Shown piece after piece: positions 41,279 through 49,625 of a stretch of DNA of 64,000 nt. The stretch is from positions 6,634,001 to 6,698,000 of the forward strand of contig NZ_CP130720.1 in the NCBI RefSeq assembly GCF_035984415.1, read 5' to 3'. The notes under the pieces were generated by a model. The model was not told the DNA's origin, searched no databases, and saw nothing but the letters and a program-made list of their open reading frames with translations. This DNA is from Streptomyces sp. NBC_01296. GTDB taxonomy: Bacteria > Actinomycetota > Actinomycetes > Streptomycetales > Streptomycetaceae. The stretch's first letter is position 1, and each line of letters begins with the position of its first letter. The translations under genes were made by a program, and so were the position numbers.

Positions 41279-42067
41279 ATGCTCTCTGCGCGCAGCCTGT
41301 TCCAGGAGATCGTCGACAACGACGACTCGTTCCAGCTGTTCTGCTCCATCGCCGCCAGCGGGGAGAGCCAGGGCGGCTGGGAGAACGCCCGGATCGCGGC
41401 CCTGGTGCCCGACAGCATGCGCGAGCTGGCACCCAAGATCATCCGGCACGGCGCCGACGAGGACAAGCACGGCCGGATCTTCCAGGCCCTGCTCCGCAAG
41501 CGCGGCCTGCCGCCCGTCCCCGTGCCGCCCGAGACCGACTACACGATGCTGCTCGAGCGGCGCGGCATCGGCCTCGCGCACGAGAAGCTGCGCCGCGCCG
41601 AGCCGCTGACCGAGCGGGACATCGTCGTCTACCTCTCGCACAGCCGGGTCACCGAACAGCGCGCCGCCGACCAGATGGTCATGCTCCTGCGGCAGTTCGG
41701 GGACCACCCCGAGGTCGGCAAGGCCATCCGGATGATCAGCCACGACGAGGACAACCACCTCGCCTACTGCCACGAGGAGCTGCTCCGCCTCGTGCGCGAG
41801 GGGCACGGCCGGACCATCCAGCGGGTGCTGCGCGACAGCGCCCTCGTCGAGATCTCCGTCTACCGGGACGTGAGCCTCGCCGTCATGGGCCACATGGGCC
41901 GGCTGCTGCGCTGGCCCGCGCCCAAGGCGGCCGCGCTGGCCGCCGGGATCCGCGGCCTGTACGCGTACGAGCGGTTCGCCGGCTGGCACCGGATGATCAG
42001 CCTGAGCCTGCCGGAGCGGCGCAACGCGCTGGGCGGCCTACCGGTGACCGAGCACGAGTACGCGTAG
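41279..42067 (+). CDS. Ferritin-like (di-iron carboxylate) protein
   Basis: A 262-residue four-helix protein with metal-ligand pairs GADEDKHGRIF (about residue 60) and SHDEDNHLAYCHEEL (about 155), the ExxH pattern of ferritin-like and AurF-like diiron proteins. A Glu in the ASGESQGGWENARI helix supplies another ligand. The role could be an oxygenase or iron-linked protein; the substrate is unknown. The ATG at 41279 (MLSARSLFQEIVDND) is used because this is the conserved N-terminus, although no ribosome site precedes it. It converges with corA, 13 bp apart. Confidence 0.83.
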   Translation: MLSARSLFQEIVDNDDSFQLFCSIAASGESQGGWENARIAALVPDSMRELAPKIIRHGADEDKHGRIFQALLRKRGLPPVPVPPETDYTMLLERRGIGLAHEKLRRAEPLTERDIVVYLSHSRVTEQRAADQMVMLLRQFGDHPEVGKAIRMISHDEDNHLAYCHEELLRLVREGHGRTIQRVLRDSALVEISVYRDVSLAVMGHMGRLLRWPAPKAAALAAGIRGLYAYERFAGWHRMISLSLPERRNALGGLPVTEHEYA

Positions 42068-42080
42068 GAGGGCGCCGGCG

Positions 42081-43073
42081 CTACAGCCAGCCGCGGGTCT
42101 TGAACATGCGGTGCAGGCCCAGACAGACGCCCGCCATCACCAGGAGCACCGCCGGATAGCCCCAGGGCTGCCGCAGCTCCCACATGTGCTGGAAGTTCAT
42201 CCCGTAGATCCCCGCCACCATGGTCGGGACGGCCGCCATCGCCGCCCAGGCCGAGATCTTGCGCATGTCGTCGTTCTGCCGGACGCCCATCTGCGCCAGG
42301 TGCGCGGCCAGCGCGTCCGACAGCAGCCGGTCCAGGCCCTCGATGTACTCGCTCGCCTTCGTCAGGTGGTCGGCGACGTCGCGGAAGAACGGCTGCGCGT
42401 GCTCGTGCACGAAGGGAACGTTCCCGAAGGCGAGGCGGTCCATCGGCTGGAGCAGCGGGCTCGTCGCCCGGCGGAACTCCAGCACCTGCCGCTTGAAACC
42501 GTAGATCCGGGCGGCGGTGTTCTTGGTGTCCGTGGCCTGCGGCGCGAAGACATCGGCCTCCACCTCCTCCAGGTCGGCCTGGAGCTCGGCCGCGACCTCG
42601 ATGTAGTGGTCGACCACTGCGTCGGACACCGCGTACAGCACCGCCGTCGGACCGTGCCGCAGGACCTCCGGCTCCTGCTCCAGCCGCTGGCGCACGGCGG
42701 CCAGCGCGGCCCCCTCGCCGTGCCGGACCGTGACCACGAAGGAGTCCCCGATGAAGAGCATCAGCTCGCCCGCGGTCACCGTGTCGGTGTCGTCGTCGTA
42801 CGTCACCGGCTTGAGGACGACGAACAGCGAGTCGTCGTACACCTCGAGCTTGGGGCGCTGGTGCGCGGTCAGCGCGTCCTCCACCGCCAGCTTGTGGAGC
42901 CGGAACTCGTGGCTGACGTGCTCGAATTCCTCCTCCGTCGGCTCGTACATGCCGATCCAGAGGAAGGCGTCACCGCTCGCCCGCGCCTCGTCGAGAGCGT
43001 CCGAGAGGTCCTCGGGCGCAGGGGAACGGCGGCCGTCCCGGTACATGGCGCAGTCGACAATCACGAGGGGCAT
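42081..43073 (-). CDS. corA: CorA-family magnesium/cobalt transporter
   Basis: A 330-residue protein with the CorA layout: an acidic N-terminal cytosolic funnel domain, a long stalk helix, two C-terminal membrane helices, and the selectivity motif YGMNF (about residues 289-293). It forms a pentamer that takes up Mg2+ or Co2+. The ATG at 43073 (MPLVIVDCAMYRDG) follows GGGGAGA; an earlier in-frame Met has an Arg/Gly-rich, non-native extension. It converges with the ferritin-like gene and is divergent from the phosphatase gene at 43154. Confidence 0.93.
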   Translation of the reverse strand: MPLVIVDCAMYRDGRRSPAPEDLSDALDEARASGDAFLWIGMYEPTEEEFEHVSHEFRLHKLAVEDALTAHQRPKLEVYDDSLFVVLKPVTYDDDTDTVTAGELMLFIGDSFVVTVRHGEGAALAAVRQRLEQEPEVLRHGPTAVLYAVSDAVVDHYIEVAAELQADLEEVEADVFAPQATDTKNTAARIYGFKRQVLEFRRATSPLLQPMDRLAFGNVPFVHEHAQPFFRDVADHLTKASEYIEGLDRLLSDALAAHLAQMGVRQNDDMRKISAWAAMAAVPTMVAGIYGMNFQHMWELRQPWGYPAVLLVMAGVCLGLHRMFKTRGWL

Positions 43074-43140
43074 TCTCCCCTGCCCGCGCCCGGCCCGCAC
43101 CCGGCGGGCACCGCGCCCCCTGGTTCCGGCCGCCAACGCC

Positions 43141-43146
43141 TAGGCT
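43141..43146 (+). promoter_or_regulatory. -10 element of a leaderless phosphatase mRNA
   Basis: TAGGCT lies exactly 7 nt before the ATG at 43154, placing the expected transcription start on or next to the start codon. Confidence 0.6.
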
Positions 43147-43153
43147 TTGGGTC

Positions 43154-43891
43154 ATGGCCACGCTGATCCTCGTACGACACGGGCGGTCCACCGCCAACAC
43201 CGCAGGGCTGCTCGCCGGATGGACTCCGGGAGTGGCCCTCGACGAGCGCGGCGCCGAGCAGGCGGCGGCGCTGCCCGGGCGGCTCGCCGCGGTACCGCTC
43301 GCCGCAGCCGTCAGCAGCCCGCTGCAGCGCTGCCGGGAGACCCTCGCCCCGCTGCTCGCCGCGCGCCCGGAACTGGCGCTGCACACCGACGACCGGATCG
43401 GCGAATGCCACTACGGCGACTGGTCGAACCGCAAACTCTCGGAGCTGGGCGATGAACCGCTGATGAAGATCGTCCAACAGCGCCCCTCGGCCGCCGCCTT
43501 CCCGGGCGGGGAGTCCATGCGCGCCATGCAGGCGCGCGCGGTGGACGCCGTGCAGGAGTGGAACGCGCGGATCGAGGAGGAGCACGGGAGCGACGCCGTC
43601 TTCCTCATGTGCTCGCACGGCGACGTCATCAAGTCCCTTGTCGCGGACGCCCTCGGCATGCACCTGGACCTCTTCCAGCGCATCCACGTGGACCCCTGCT
43701 CGGTCACGGCCGTCCGCTACACGCCGACACGCCCGTTCCTGCTCCGGCTCGGCGACACCGGGGACTTCGGCTCGCTCGCCCCGCGCCCGGCCCGTGCACC
43801 GGACGCGGCCGCGGCGGAAACGGAGACCTTCGAAAGCGCGACCGAAGACGGCGGGAACGCCGTCGTGGGGGGCGGTGCGGGCGCGGCGTGA
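43154..43891 (+). CDS. Histidine phosphatase (MSMEG_4193-type phosphomutase family)
   Basis: A 245-residue histidine-phosphatase-fold protein with the catalytic RHG triad (LILVRHGRSTANTAG, residues 4-18), phosphate-binding Arg in SPLQRCRET, and the second His in CSHGDVIKSLVADALG. The C-terminal 50 residues are low complexity. It is the actinobacterial MSMEG_4193-like group, annotated as a probable phosphomutase but without a known substrate. Its conserved neighbours are the DUF3090 and PI3/4-kinase-like genes, and mshC. It probably acts in the same unknown process. Confidence 0.88.
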   Translation: MATLILVRHGRSTANTAGLLAGWTPGVALDERGAEQAAALPGRLAAVPLAAAVSSPLQRCRETLAPLLAARPELALHTDDRIGECHYGDWSNRKLSELGDEPLMKIVQQRPSAAAFPGGESMRAMQARAVDAVQEWNARIEEEHGSDAVFLMCSHGDVIKSLVADALGMHLDLFQRIHVDPCSVTAVRYTPTRPFLLRLGDTGDFGSLAPRPARAPDAAAAETETFESATEDGGNAVVGGGAGAA

Positions 43892-44035
43892 TCGAACGGC
43901 GCAGTAGGGTGGACTGGCCCAAATAAACGAGCACGGCGGGGCGAGCACGGCTCCGCGAGCAAAGCCACGAGCACCGCCACAAGAGCAGCCACACGCGTGC
44001 AGCCTGCCCCTGCCGCCGAGACTTGGAGACTGGAC

Positions 44036-44626
44036 GTGCCCCGTCAGGTGTTCCTCTACGACCCGCCGGACCGCTTCGTGGCCGGCACGGTCGGCCTTCC
44101 GGGACGCCGTACGTTCTTCCTGCAGGCATCGTCCGGCCCCCGCGTCACCAGCGTCTCCCTGGAGAAGACCCAGGTCGCGGCGCTGGCCGAGCGGATGGAC
44201 GAGCTGCTGGACGAGGTCGTACGGCGCACCGGGGGCAATGCCCCGGTCCCGGCCGTCGCCCCCGCCGAGGCCACCGACACCGCGCCGCTGGACGTCCCGG
44301 TCGACGAGGAGTTCCGCGTCGGCACCATGGCCCTGGCCTGGGACGGCGAGGAACAGCGGATGATCGTCGAGGCGCAGGCTCTGGTGGAACTCGACGCCGA
44401 CTCGGAAGAGGATCTCGCCGAGGCGGAGGAGCGGCTGCTCCAGGACGAGGAGAACGGCCCGCCGATGCTGCGGGTCCGTCTCAGCGGCGCCCAGGCCCGG
44501 GCCTTCGCCAAGCGGGCCCTGGACGTGGTCAACGCCGGCCGGCCGCCGTGCCCGCTGTGCAGCCTGCCGCTGGATCCCGAGGGCCACGTGTGCCCGCGCC
44601 AGAACGGCTACCGGCGCCAGGCGTGA
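44036..44626 (+). CDS. DUF3090-family protein with C-terminal zinc ribbon
   Basis: A 196-residue protein of the actinobacterial DUF3090 family. The N-terminal part (VFLYDPPDRFVAGTVGLPG, FLQASSG) is beta-rich. The C-terminus carries CPLC and, further on, HVCPRQNGY, a likely zinc site. The GTG at 44036 follows TTGGAGAC. A TAGGGT -10 at 43905 suggests its own promoter with a leader of about 120 nt. Its stop overlaps the next gene start as GTGA. It is always linked with the phosphatase and kinase-like genes; the biochemical role is unknown. Confidence 0.88.
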   Translation: MPRQVFLYDPPDRFVAGTVGLPGRRTFFLQASSGPRVTSVSLEKTQVAALAERMDELLDEVVRRTGGNAPVPAVAPAEATDTAPLDVPVDEEFRVGTMALAWDGEEQRMIVEAQALVELDADSEEDLAEAEERLLQDEENGPPMLRVRLSGAQARAFAKRALDVVNAGRPPCPLCSLPLDPEGHVCPRQNGYRRQA

Positions 44627-45456
44627 CCGTCACGGGGGAACTTGAGGAACTGCTCGCCAAGGGCGAGCTCACCGTCGTCGGCCGGATCCGCGAGGCGTCC
44701 AACGCCGTGCTGCTGTGCACGGTGACGTACGGGGACGCCAGCGCCGACTGCGTGTACAAGCCGGTCAAGGGGGAGCGCCCGCTGTGGGACTTCCCGGACG
44801 GGAACCTCGCGCAGCGGGAGGTCGCCGCCTACCTGGTCTCCGAGGCCATGGGATGGGGCCTGGTGCCGCCGACCGTGCTGCGCGACGGGCCGTACGGCGA
44901 AGGCATGGTCCAGCAGTGGATCGAGTCCGCGCCCGCCGAGGACGGGCCGCAGGACGCCGCGGAGTCGGACGAGAGCGGCCTGCTGGCCCTCGTCGAGGGC
45001 GAGGAGGCGGGGGAGGGCTGGAAGCCGGTCGCCCTCGCCGACGTCGGGGAGGGCCGCACCGCGCTGCTCGTGCACGCCGACGACCCGCGGCTGCGCCGGC
45101 TCGCCGTCCTCGACGCCGTGATCAACAACGGCGACCGCAAGGGCGGCCACCTGCTGCCCGCGCCCGACGGGCGGCTCTACGGCATCGACCACGGGGTGAC
45201 CTTCCACCGCGAGGACAAGCTGCGGACCCTGCTGTGGGGCTGGGCGGGCGAACCGCTGACCGACGAGGCGCGCGAGGTGCTGGCCGCCCTGGCCGCCCGG
45301 CTGGCCGAGGGGGAGCCGCTCGCCACCCGGCTGGCCGAACTGATCACACCGGTCGAGCTGGCCGCGGTACGGGCCCGCGTGGCCCATCTGCTGCGCACCG
45401 GGGTGCATCCGCAGCCGTCCGGGCAGTGGCCCGCGATCCCCTGGCCGCCGGTCTGA
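44623..45456 (+). CDS. SCO1664-family PI3/4-kinase-like protein
   Basis: A 277-residue protein of the SCO1664 family with a kinase-like fold of the phosphatidylinositol 3/4-kinase type. Visible features are the N-lobe Lys in VYKPVKGERPLWDFP (Lys46/Lys49), the catalytic loop INNGDRKGGHLL (about 167-178, Asp171) and the metal motif GIDHG (187-191), then a helical C-lobe. Phosphorylation of a lipid, protein or small molecule is plausible but untested. The GTG at 44623 overlaps the DUF3090 stop. It lies just upstream of mshC, separated by 110 bp. Confidence 0.88.
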   Translation: MTVTGELEELLAKGELTVVGRIREASNAVLLCTVTYGDASADCVYKPVKGERPLWDFPDGNLAQREVAAYLVSEAMGWGLVPPTVLRDGPYGEGMVQQWIESAPAEDGPQDAAESDESGLLALVEGEEAGEGWKPVALADVGEGRTALLVHADDPRLRRLAVLDAVINNGDRKGGHLLPAPDGRLYGIDHGVTFHREDKLRTLLWGWAGEPLTDEAREVLAALAARLAEGEPLATRLAELITPVELAAVRARVAHLLRTGVHPQPSGQWPAIPWPPV

Positions 45457-45554
45457 ACCGGCCGGACCGGGCACGCACAGAATCGGCCAGATCGCAAGAG
45501 TGCCGATCAAGCCAACAGTGCAGGTCCGGTTCGTTTTCGGAACACGCGTCCGGT

Positions 45555-45560
45555 TAGGCT
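45555..45560 (+). promoter_or_regulatory. -10 element of leaderless mshC
   Basis: TAGGCT ends exactly 6 nt before the mshC ATG at 45567, indicating a leaderless mRNA. No SigR-type GGAAT/GTT pair with correct spacing was found. Confidence 0.6.
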
Positions 45561-45566
45561 CGAGAC

Positions 45567-46796
45567 ATGCATGCCTGGCCCGCTTCTGAGGTCCCCGCCC
45601 TGCCTGGCAAGGGCCGCGACCTCCAGATCCACGACACCGCGACCCAGGGGACGATCACCCTCGCCCCCGGTCCCGTCGCCCGTATCTACGTCTGCGGCAT
45701 CACTCCGTACGACGCGACCCACATCGGTCACGCGGCGACCTACAACGCGTTCGACCTCGTCCAACGCGTGTGGCTCGACACCAAGCGGCAGGTTCACTAC
45801 GTCCAGAACGTGACGGACGTGGACGATCCGCTGCTGGAGCGGGCGCTGCGCGACAACCTGGACTGGACCGAGCTCGCGGAGCGCGAGACGGCCCTCTTCC
45901 GCGAGGACATGACCGCCCTGCGGATGCTGCCCCCGCAGCAGTACATCGGCGCCGTCGAGGCCATACCGGGCATCGTGCCGCTGGTGGAGCGGCTGCGGGA
46001 CGCCGGCGCGGCGTACGAGCTGGACGGCGACGTCTACTTCTCGGTCGAGTCCGACGAGCACTTCGGCAAGGTCTCCAACCTGGACGCCGAGGCGATGCGG
46101 CTGCTGTCCGCGGAGCGCGGCGGCGACCCGGAGCGCCCGGGGAAGAAGAACCCGCTGGACCCGATGCTGTGGATGGCGGCGCGTCCGGGCGAGCCGAGCT
46201 GGGAAGGCGCCACCCTGGGCCGCGGCCGGCCCGGCTGGCACATCGAGTGCGTCGCCATCGCCCTGGACCACCTGGGCATGGGCTTCGACATCCAGGGCGG
46301 CGGCTCCGACCTGGCGTTCCCGCACCACGAGATGGGCGCCTCGCACGCGCAGGTGCTGACGGGCGAGTTCCCGATGGCCAAGGCGTACGTGCACGCGGGC
46401 ATGGTCGCGCTGCACGGCGAGAAGATGTCGAAGTCGAAGGGCAACCTGGTCTTCGTCTCCGCGCTGCGGCGCGCCGGGGTGGACCCGGCGGCGATCCGCC
46501 TCGCCCTGCTCTCGCACCACTACCGGGCCGACTGGGAGTGGACGGACGAGGTCCTCGCGCAGGCGGTGGCCCGCCTGGAGCGCTGGCGCGCGGCCGTGTC
46601 CCGGCCGGACGGCCTGCCGGCGGACGCGCTCGTCGAGGAGGTCCGCGAGGCGCTGGCTAACGATCTGGACGCCCCTGCCGCGCTGGCGGCGGTGGACCGC
46701 TGGGCGGACGCCCAGAACGCCTCCGACGGGGACGACGAGTCGGCGCCGGGCCTGGTCTCCCGGACGGTCGACGCCCTCCTGGGCGTGGCCCTGTAA
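45567..46796 (+). CDS. mshC: L-cysteine:1D-myo-inositol 2-amino-2-deoxy-glucopyranoside ligase
   Basis: A 409-residue MshC, which joins cysteine to GlcN-inositol using ATP in mycothiol synthesis. It is derived from cysteinyl-tRNA synthetase: THIGHA (HIGH motif, about 51-56), the zinc-binding CGITPYD and the downstream His/Cys set (HIECVA, HHEMGASHA), and KMSKS near 287, while the anticodon-binding domain is shortened. The MHAWPASEVPALPGKGRDLQ start is diagnostic of MshC rather than CysS. The ATG follows TAGGCT. It sits beside ParJ and the kinase/phosphatase trio, as in S. coelicolor. A terminator follows. Confidence 0.96.
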   Translation: MHAWPASEVPALPGKGRDLQIHDTATQGTITLAPGPVARIYVCGITPYDATHIGHAATYNAFDLVQRVWLDTKRQVHYVQNVTDVDDPLLERALRDNLDWTELAERETALFREDMTALRMLPPQQYIGAVEAIPGIVPLVERLRDAGAAYELDGDVYFSVESDEHFGKVSNLDAEAMRLLSAERGGDPERPGKKNPLDPMLWMAARPGEPSWEGATLGRGRPGWHIECVAIALDHLGMGFDIQGGGSDLAFPHHEMGASHAQVLTGEFPMAKAYVHAGMVALHGEKMSKSKGNLVFVSALRRAGVDPAAIRLALLSHHYRADWEWTDEVLAQAVARLERWRAAVSRPDGLPADALVEEVREALANDLDAPAALAAVDRWADAQNASDGDDESAPGLVSRTVDALLGVAL

Positions 46797-46813
46797 CCCC
46801 CGCAGCCGAAGCC

Positions 46814-46851
46814 GCCGATGCCCCCTGTCCTTCCGGGCAGGGGGCATCGGC
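46814..46851. terminator. Bidirectional terminator after mshC
   Basis: GCCGATGCCCCCTG (46814-46827) and its complement (46838-46851) form a perfect 14-bp stem with a 10-nt loop, between convergent mshC and the PAC2 gene. Confidence 0.92.
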
Positions 46852-46869
46852 GTGTTCCGGGCCGGCCGG

Positions 46870-47853
46870 CTACGCCTCCGGAGGCGTGTCCTCCTCGTCC
46901 GGGGACGGCGGCTCCTCACCCGAGGGGTCCGGCTTGCGCTTCGGGGGGCGGGTCAGGCCGCTGCTCGTGTCGCGGAGGTAGGAGCCGTCGCCCGGCTCGG
47001 CCGAGGGCCCCGCCGGGTCGCGGCGCCGCAGGTACCGCTCGAACTCCCGCGCGATGGCGTCTCCCGAGGCCTCCGGCAGGTCCGCCGTGTCCCGCGCCTC
47101 CTCCAGCGTCTGGACGTACTCCGCCACCTCGCTGTCCTCCGCCGCCAGTTGGTCCACGCCGAGCTGCCACGCCCGCGCGTCCTCCGGGAGTTCGCCCAGC
47201 GGGATCCGGATGTCGATCAGATCCTCCAGCCGGTTCAGCAGGGCCAGCGTCGCCTTCGGGTTCGGCGGCTGGGAGACGTAGTGCGGGACCGCCGCCCACA
47301 GGGACACCGCGGGCACCCCGGCGTGGGTGCAGGCCTCCTGCAGGACGCCCACGATCCCGGTCGGGCCCTCGTACTTCGTCTCCTCCAGGTCCATCGTGCG
47401 CGCCAGGTCCGGGTCCGAGGTGACCCCGCTGACCGGCACCGGCCGCGTGTGCGGGGTGTCCCCGAGCAGCGCCCCCAGGATCACGACCATCTCCACGCCC
47501 AGTTCGTGGGCGAAGCCCAGGATCTCGTTGCAGAACGACCGCCACCGCATGGACGGTTCGATGCCGCGCACGAGCACGAGGTCACGCGGCTTCGCGCCGC
47601 CGATCCGGACCACCGACAGCCTCGTCGTCGGCCACGTGATCTTCCGTACCCCGTTGTCCAGCCACACCGTCGGCCGGTTGACCTGGAAGTCGTAGTAGTC
47701 CTCGGCGTCCAGCGCCGCGAAGACCTCGCCCTTCCACTCCCGGTCCAGGTGCGCGACCGCACCGGAGGCCGCGTCACCCGCGTCGTTCCAGCCCTCGAAC
47801 GCGGCCACCATGACCGGGTCGATCAGCTCGGGCACGCCCTCAAGCTCGATCAC
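46870..47853 (-). CDS. parJ: PAC2-family protein, ParJ-type
   Basis: A 327-residue PAC2-family (proteasome-assembly-chaperone-like fold) protein: start VIELEGVPELIDPVMVAAFEGWNDAGDAAS, IGGAKPRDLVLVRGIEPSMRWR and ALLGDTPHTRPVPV blocks, and an acidic Pro-rich tail. In S. coelicolor the gene in the same place between glpD and mshC encodes ParJ, which interacts with ParA and affects its polymerisation during chromosome segregation; the symbol rests on this synteny and the family. The GTG at 47853 follows GGAAGGAG. It converges with mshC. Confidence 0.85.
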   Translation of the reverse strand: MIELEGVPELIDPVMVAAFEGWNDAGDAASGAVAHLDREWKGEVFAALDAEDYYDFQVNRPTVWLDNGVRKITWPTTRLSVVRIGGAKPRDLVLVRGIEPSMRWRSFCNEILGFAHELGVEMVVILGALLGDTPHTRPVPVSGVTSDPDLARTMDLEETKYEGPTGIVGVLQEACTHAGVPAVSLWAAVPHYVSQPPNPKATLALLNRLEDLIDIRIPLGELPEDARAWQLGVDQLAAEDSEVAEYVQTLEEARDTADLPEASGDAIAREFERYLRRRDPAGPSAEPGDGSYLRDTSSGLTRPPKRKPDPSGEEPPSPDEEDTPPEA

Positions 47854-47930
47854 CCAGGTCTCCTTCCGAAGTTCCCTTGCGTACGTGGGTCAGCCTAAGC
47901 CTTGAGGGGACACCGGCCACAGCCCACGAC

Positions 47931-47962
47931 AGAGGGGCGGTTCCCCTCGGAACCGCCCCTCT
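47931..47962 (-). terminator. Terminator of the glycerol operon
   Basis: AGAGGGGCGGTTCC (47931-47944) and its complement (47949-47962) form a perfect 14-bp stem with a CCTC loop, 18 bp after the glpD stop. Confidence 0.92.
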
Positions 47963-47980
47963 TCCCCACCTGCGTACGAG

Positions 47981-49588
47981 CTATGCCTTGCGGCGCAGCA
48001 TCTCCTCGACCCGCGCGCGCACGGAGTCGTCGTCCAGGCCGCGGACCGTCACCGTGGTGCGGCGGCGCAGCACGTCGTCGACCGTCTCGGCCCACTCGTT
48101 GTCGCGGGCGTAGGCGACCTGCGCCCAGATCTCCGGGCCGTCCGGGTGGATCCGCTCGGCCAGCGCCGGGTCCTCGTTCGCGAGGCGCGCGATGTCGAAG
48201 GCCAGCGAGCCGTAGTGCGAGGCCAGGTGGCGGGCGGTGAGCGGGTCCATCCGCGTGCCGGGCTCGCGGTCCACCAGCAGGCGGTGCGCGACGGCGTTCG
48301 GGTTGGCGACACCGGGCAGCGGCACCCGGCGTACGAGCGACTTCACCGGCTCCATGTCGTCGGTGAGCGGGCTGCCGGGCAGCTTGGCCAGCTTGTCCAT
48401 GACGACGCGGCCGATGTGCCGGTACGTCGTCCACTTGCCGCCGGCCACCGACAGCATGCCGCCGGCGCCCTCGGAGACGACGGTCTCGCGCTTGGCCTTC
48501 TCGACGCCGCCGGGGCCACCGGGCAGCACCCGCAGGCCGGCGAAGGCGTACGTCATCAGCGAGCGGTCGAGGTCGGCGTCCTTCACCGAGAATGCGGCCT
48601 CGTCCAGGATCTGCTGGATGTCGGACTCGGTGGCGCGCACGTCCGCCGGGTCGCCCTCGTACTTCTCGTCGGTGGTGCCGAGCAGCAGCTGGTCCTCCCA
48701 CGGGAGGGCGAAGGTGATGCGGTACTTGTCGATCGGGGTGGCCATGGCGGCCTTCCACGGCGACTTGCGCTTCATGACGATGTGCGCGCCCTTGGAGAGG
48801 CGGATCGACGGCATCGAGTGCTTGTCTTCCATGCGCCGCAGGTGGTCCACCCACGGGCCGGTGGCGTTGAGCACGACGCGTGCGTCGACGCCGAACTCGG
48901 TGCCGTCGAGGCGGTCCTTGAGCTCGGCACCGCTGACCCGGCCGCGCGTCATGCGCAGGCCGGTGACCTCGGCGTGGTTCAGGACGACGGCGCCCGACTC
49001 GACGGCCGCGCGGACCGTCATGACGGCGACGCGGGAGTCGTTCATCTGGTGGTCGTAGTAGACCGCGACGGCCTTGAGGTTGTCCGTCTTCAGGCCCGGG
49101 TTGTCGGCGGCGGCACGGGCCGGGGATATGACCTTGCCCATGCCGTCGCCGAAGGCCGAGAGGGCGGAGTAGGCGAAGACGCCCGCGCCCAGCTTGGCCG
49201 CACCCACCGGTCCGCCCTTGTAGACCGGCAGGTAGAAGGTGAGCGGGTTGACCAGGTGCGGGGCCACGTCCTTGGCCAGCACCCGACGCTCGTGGTGGTT
49301 CTCGGCGACCAGCTTGACCGCGCCGGTCTGCAGGTAGCGCAGACCGCCGTGGACGAGCTTGGAGGAGGCCGAGGAGGTGGCGCCGGCGAAGTCGCCGGCG
49401 TCCACCATGGCAACCCGCAGACCCGACTGCGCGGCGTGCCAGGCCACCGAGGTGCCCAGGATTCCACCGCCGATGACCAGCAGGTCGTACGTGGCCTTGG
49501 CCAGCTGCTCACGGGTCTCGGCGCGGCTCGCGTTCGAACCGGCGGTCGGGTGCGTACCCAGGGTGGGGACGCTCTGCAGGCTGCTCAT
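47981..49588 (-). CDS. glpD: Glycerol-3-phosphate dehydrogenase, FAD-dependent
   Basis: A 535-residue GlpD that oxidises glycerol-3-phosphate to dihydroxyacetone phosphate and feeds electrons to menaquinone at the membrane. The FAD motif VIGGGILGTSVAWHAAQ is near residue 38, followed by ASSKLVHGGLRYLQ and a C-terminal DAO_C domain (RDNEWAETVDDVLRRRT). It is the third gene of glpF-glpK-glpD (gylB of the S. coelicolor gylCABX operon). The ATG at 49588 follows GAGGAGC. A terminator follows. Confidence 0.96.
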   Translation of the reverse strand: MSSLQSVPTLGTHPTAGSNASRAETREQLAKATYDLLVIGGGILGTSVAWHAAQSGLRVAMVDAGDFAGATSSASSKLVHGGLRYLQTGAVKLVAENHHERRVLAKDVAPHLVNPLTFYLPVYKGGPVGAAKLGAGVFAYSALSAFGDGMGKVISPARAAADNPGLKTDNLKAVAVYYDHQMNDSRVAVMTVRAAVESGAVVLNHAEVTGLRMTRGRVSGAELKDRLDGTEFGVDARVVLNATGPWVDHLRRMEDKHSMPSIRLSKGAHIVMKRKSPWKAAMATPIDKYRITFALPWEDQLLLGTTDEKYEGDPADVRATESDIQQILDEAAFSVKDADLDRSLMTYAFAGLRVLPGGPGGVEKAKRETVVSEGAGGMLSVAGGKWTTYRHIGRVVMDKLAKLPGSPLTDDMEPVKSLVRRVPLPGVANPNAVAHRLLVDREPGTRMDPLTARHLASHYGSLAFDIARLANEDPALAERIHPDGPEIWAQVAYARDNEWAETVDDVLRRRTTVTVRGLDDDSVRARVEEMLRRKA

Positions 49589-49625
49589 ATCTCTTAGCTC
49601 CTCGTCGATTGACTCAGCTGGTGCG

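Noticed and set aside
45456..45567. SigR-type promoter for mshC
   Set aside because: A GGAAC occurs but no GTT at the required 18-19 nt spacing; the leaderless TAGGCT -10 fits better.
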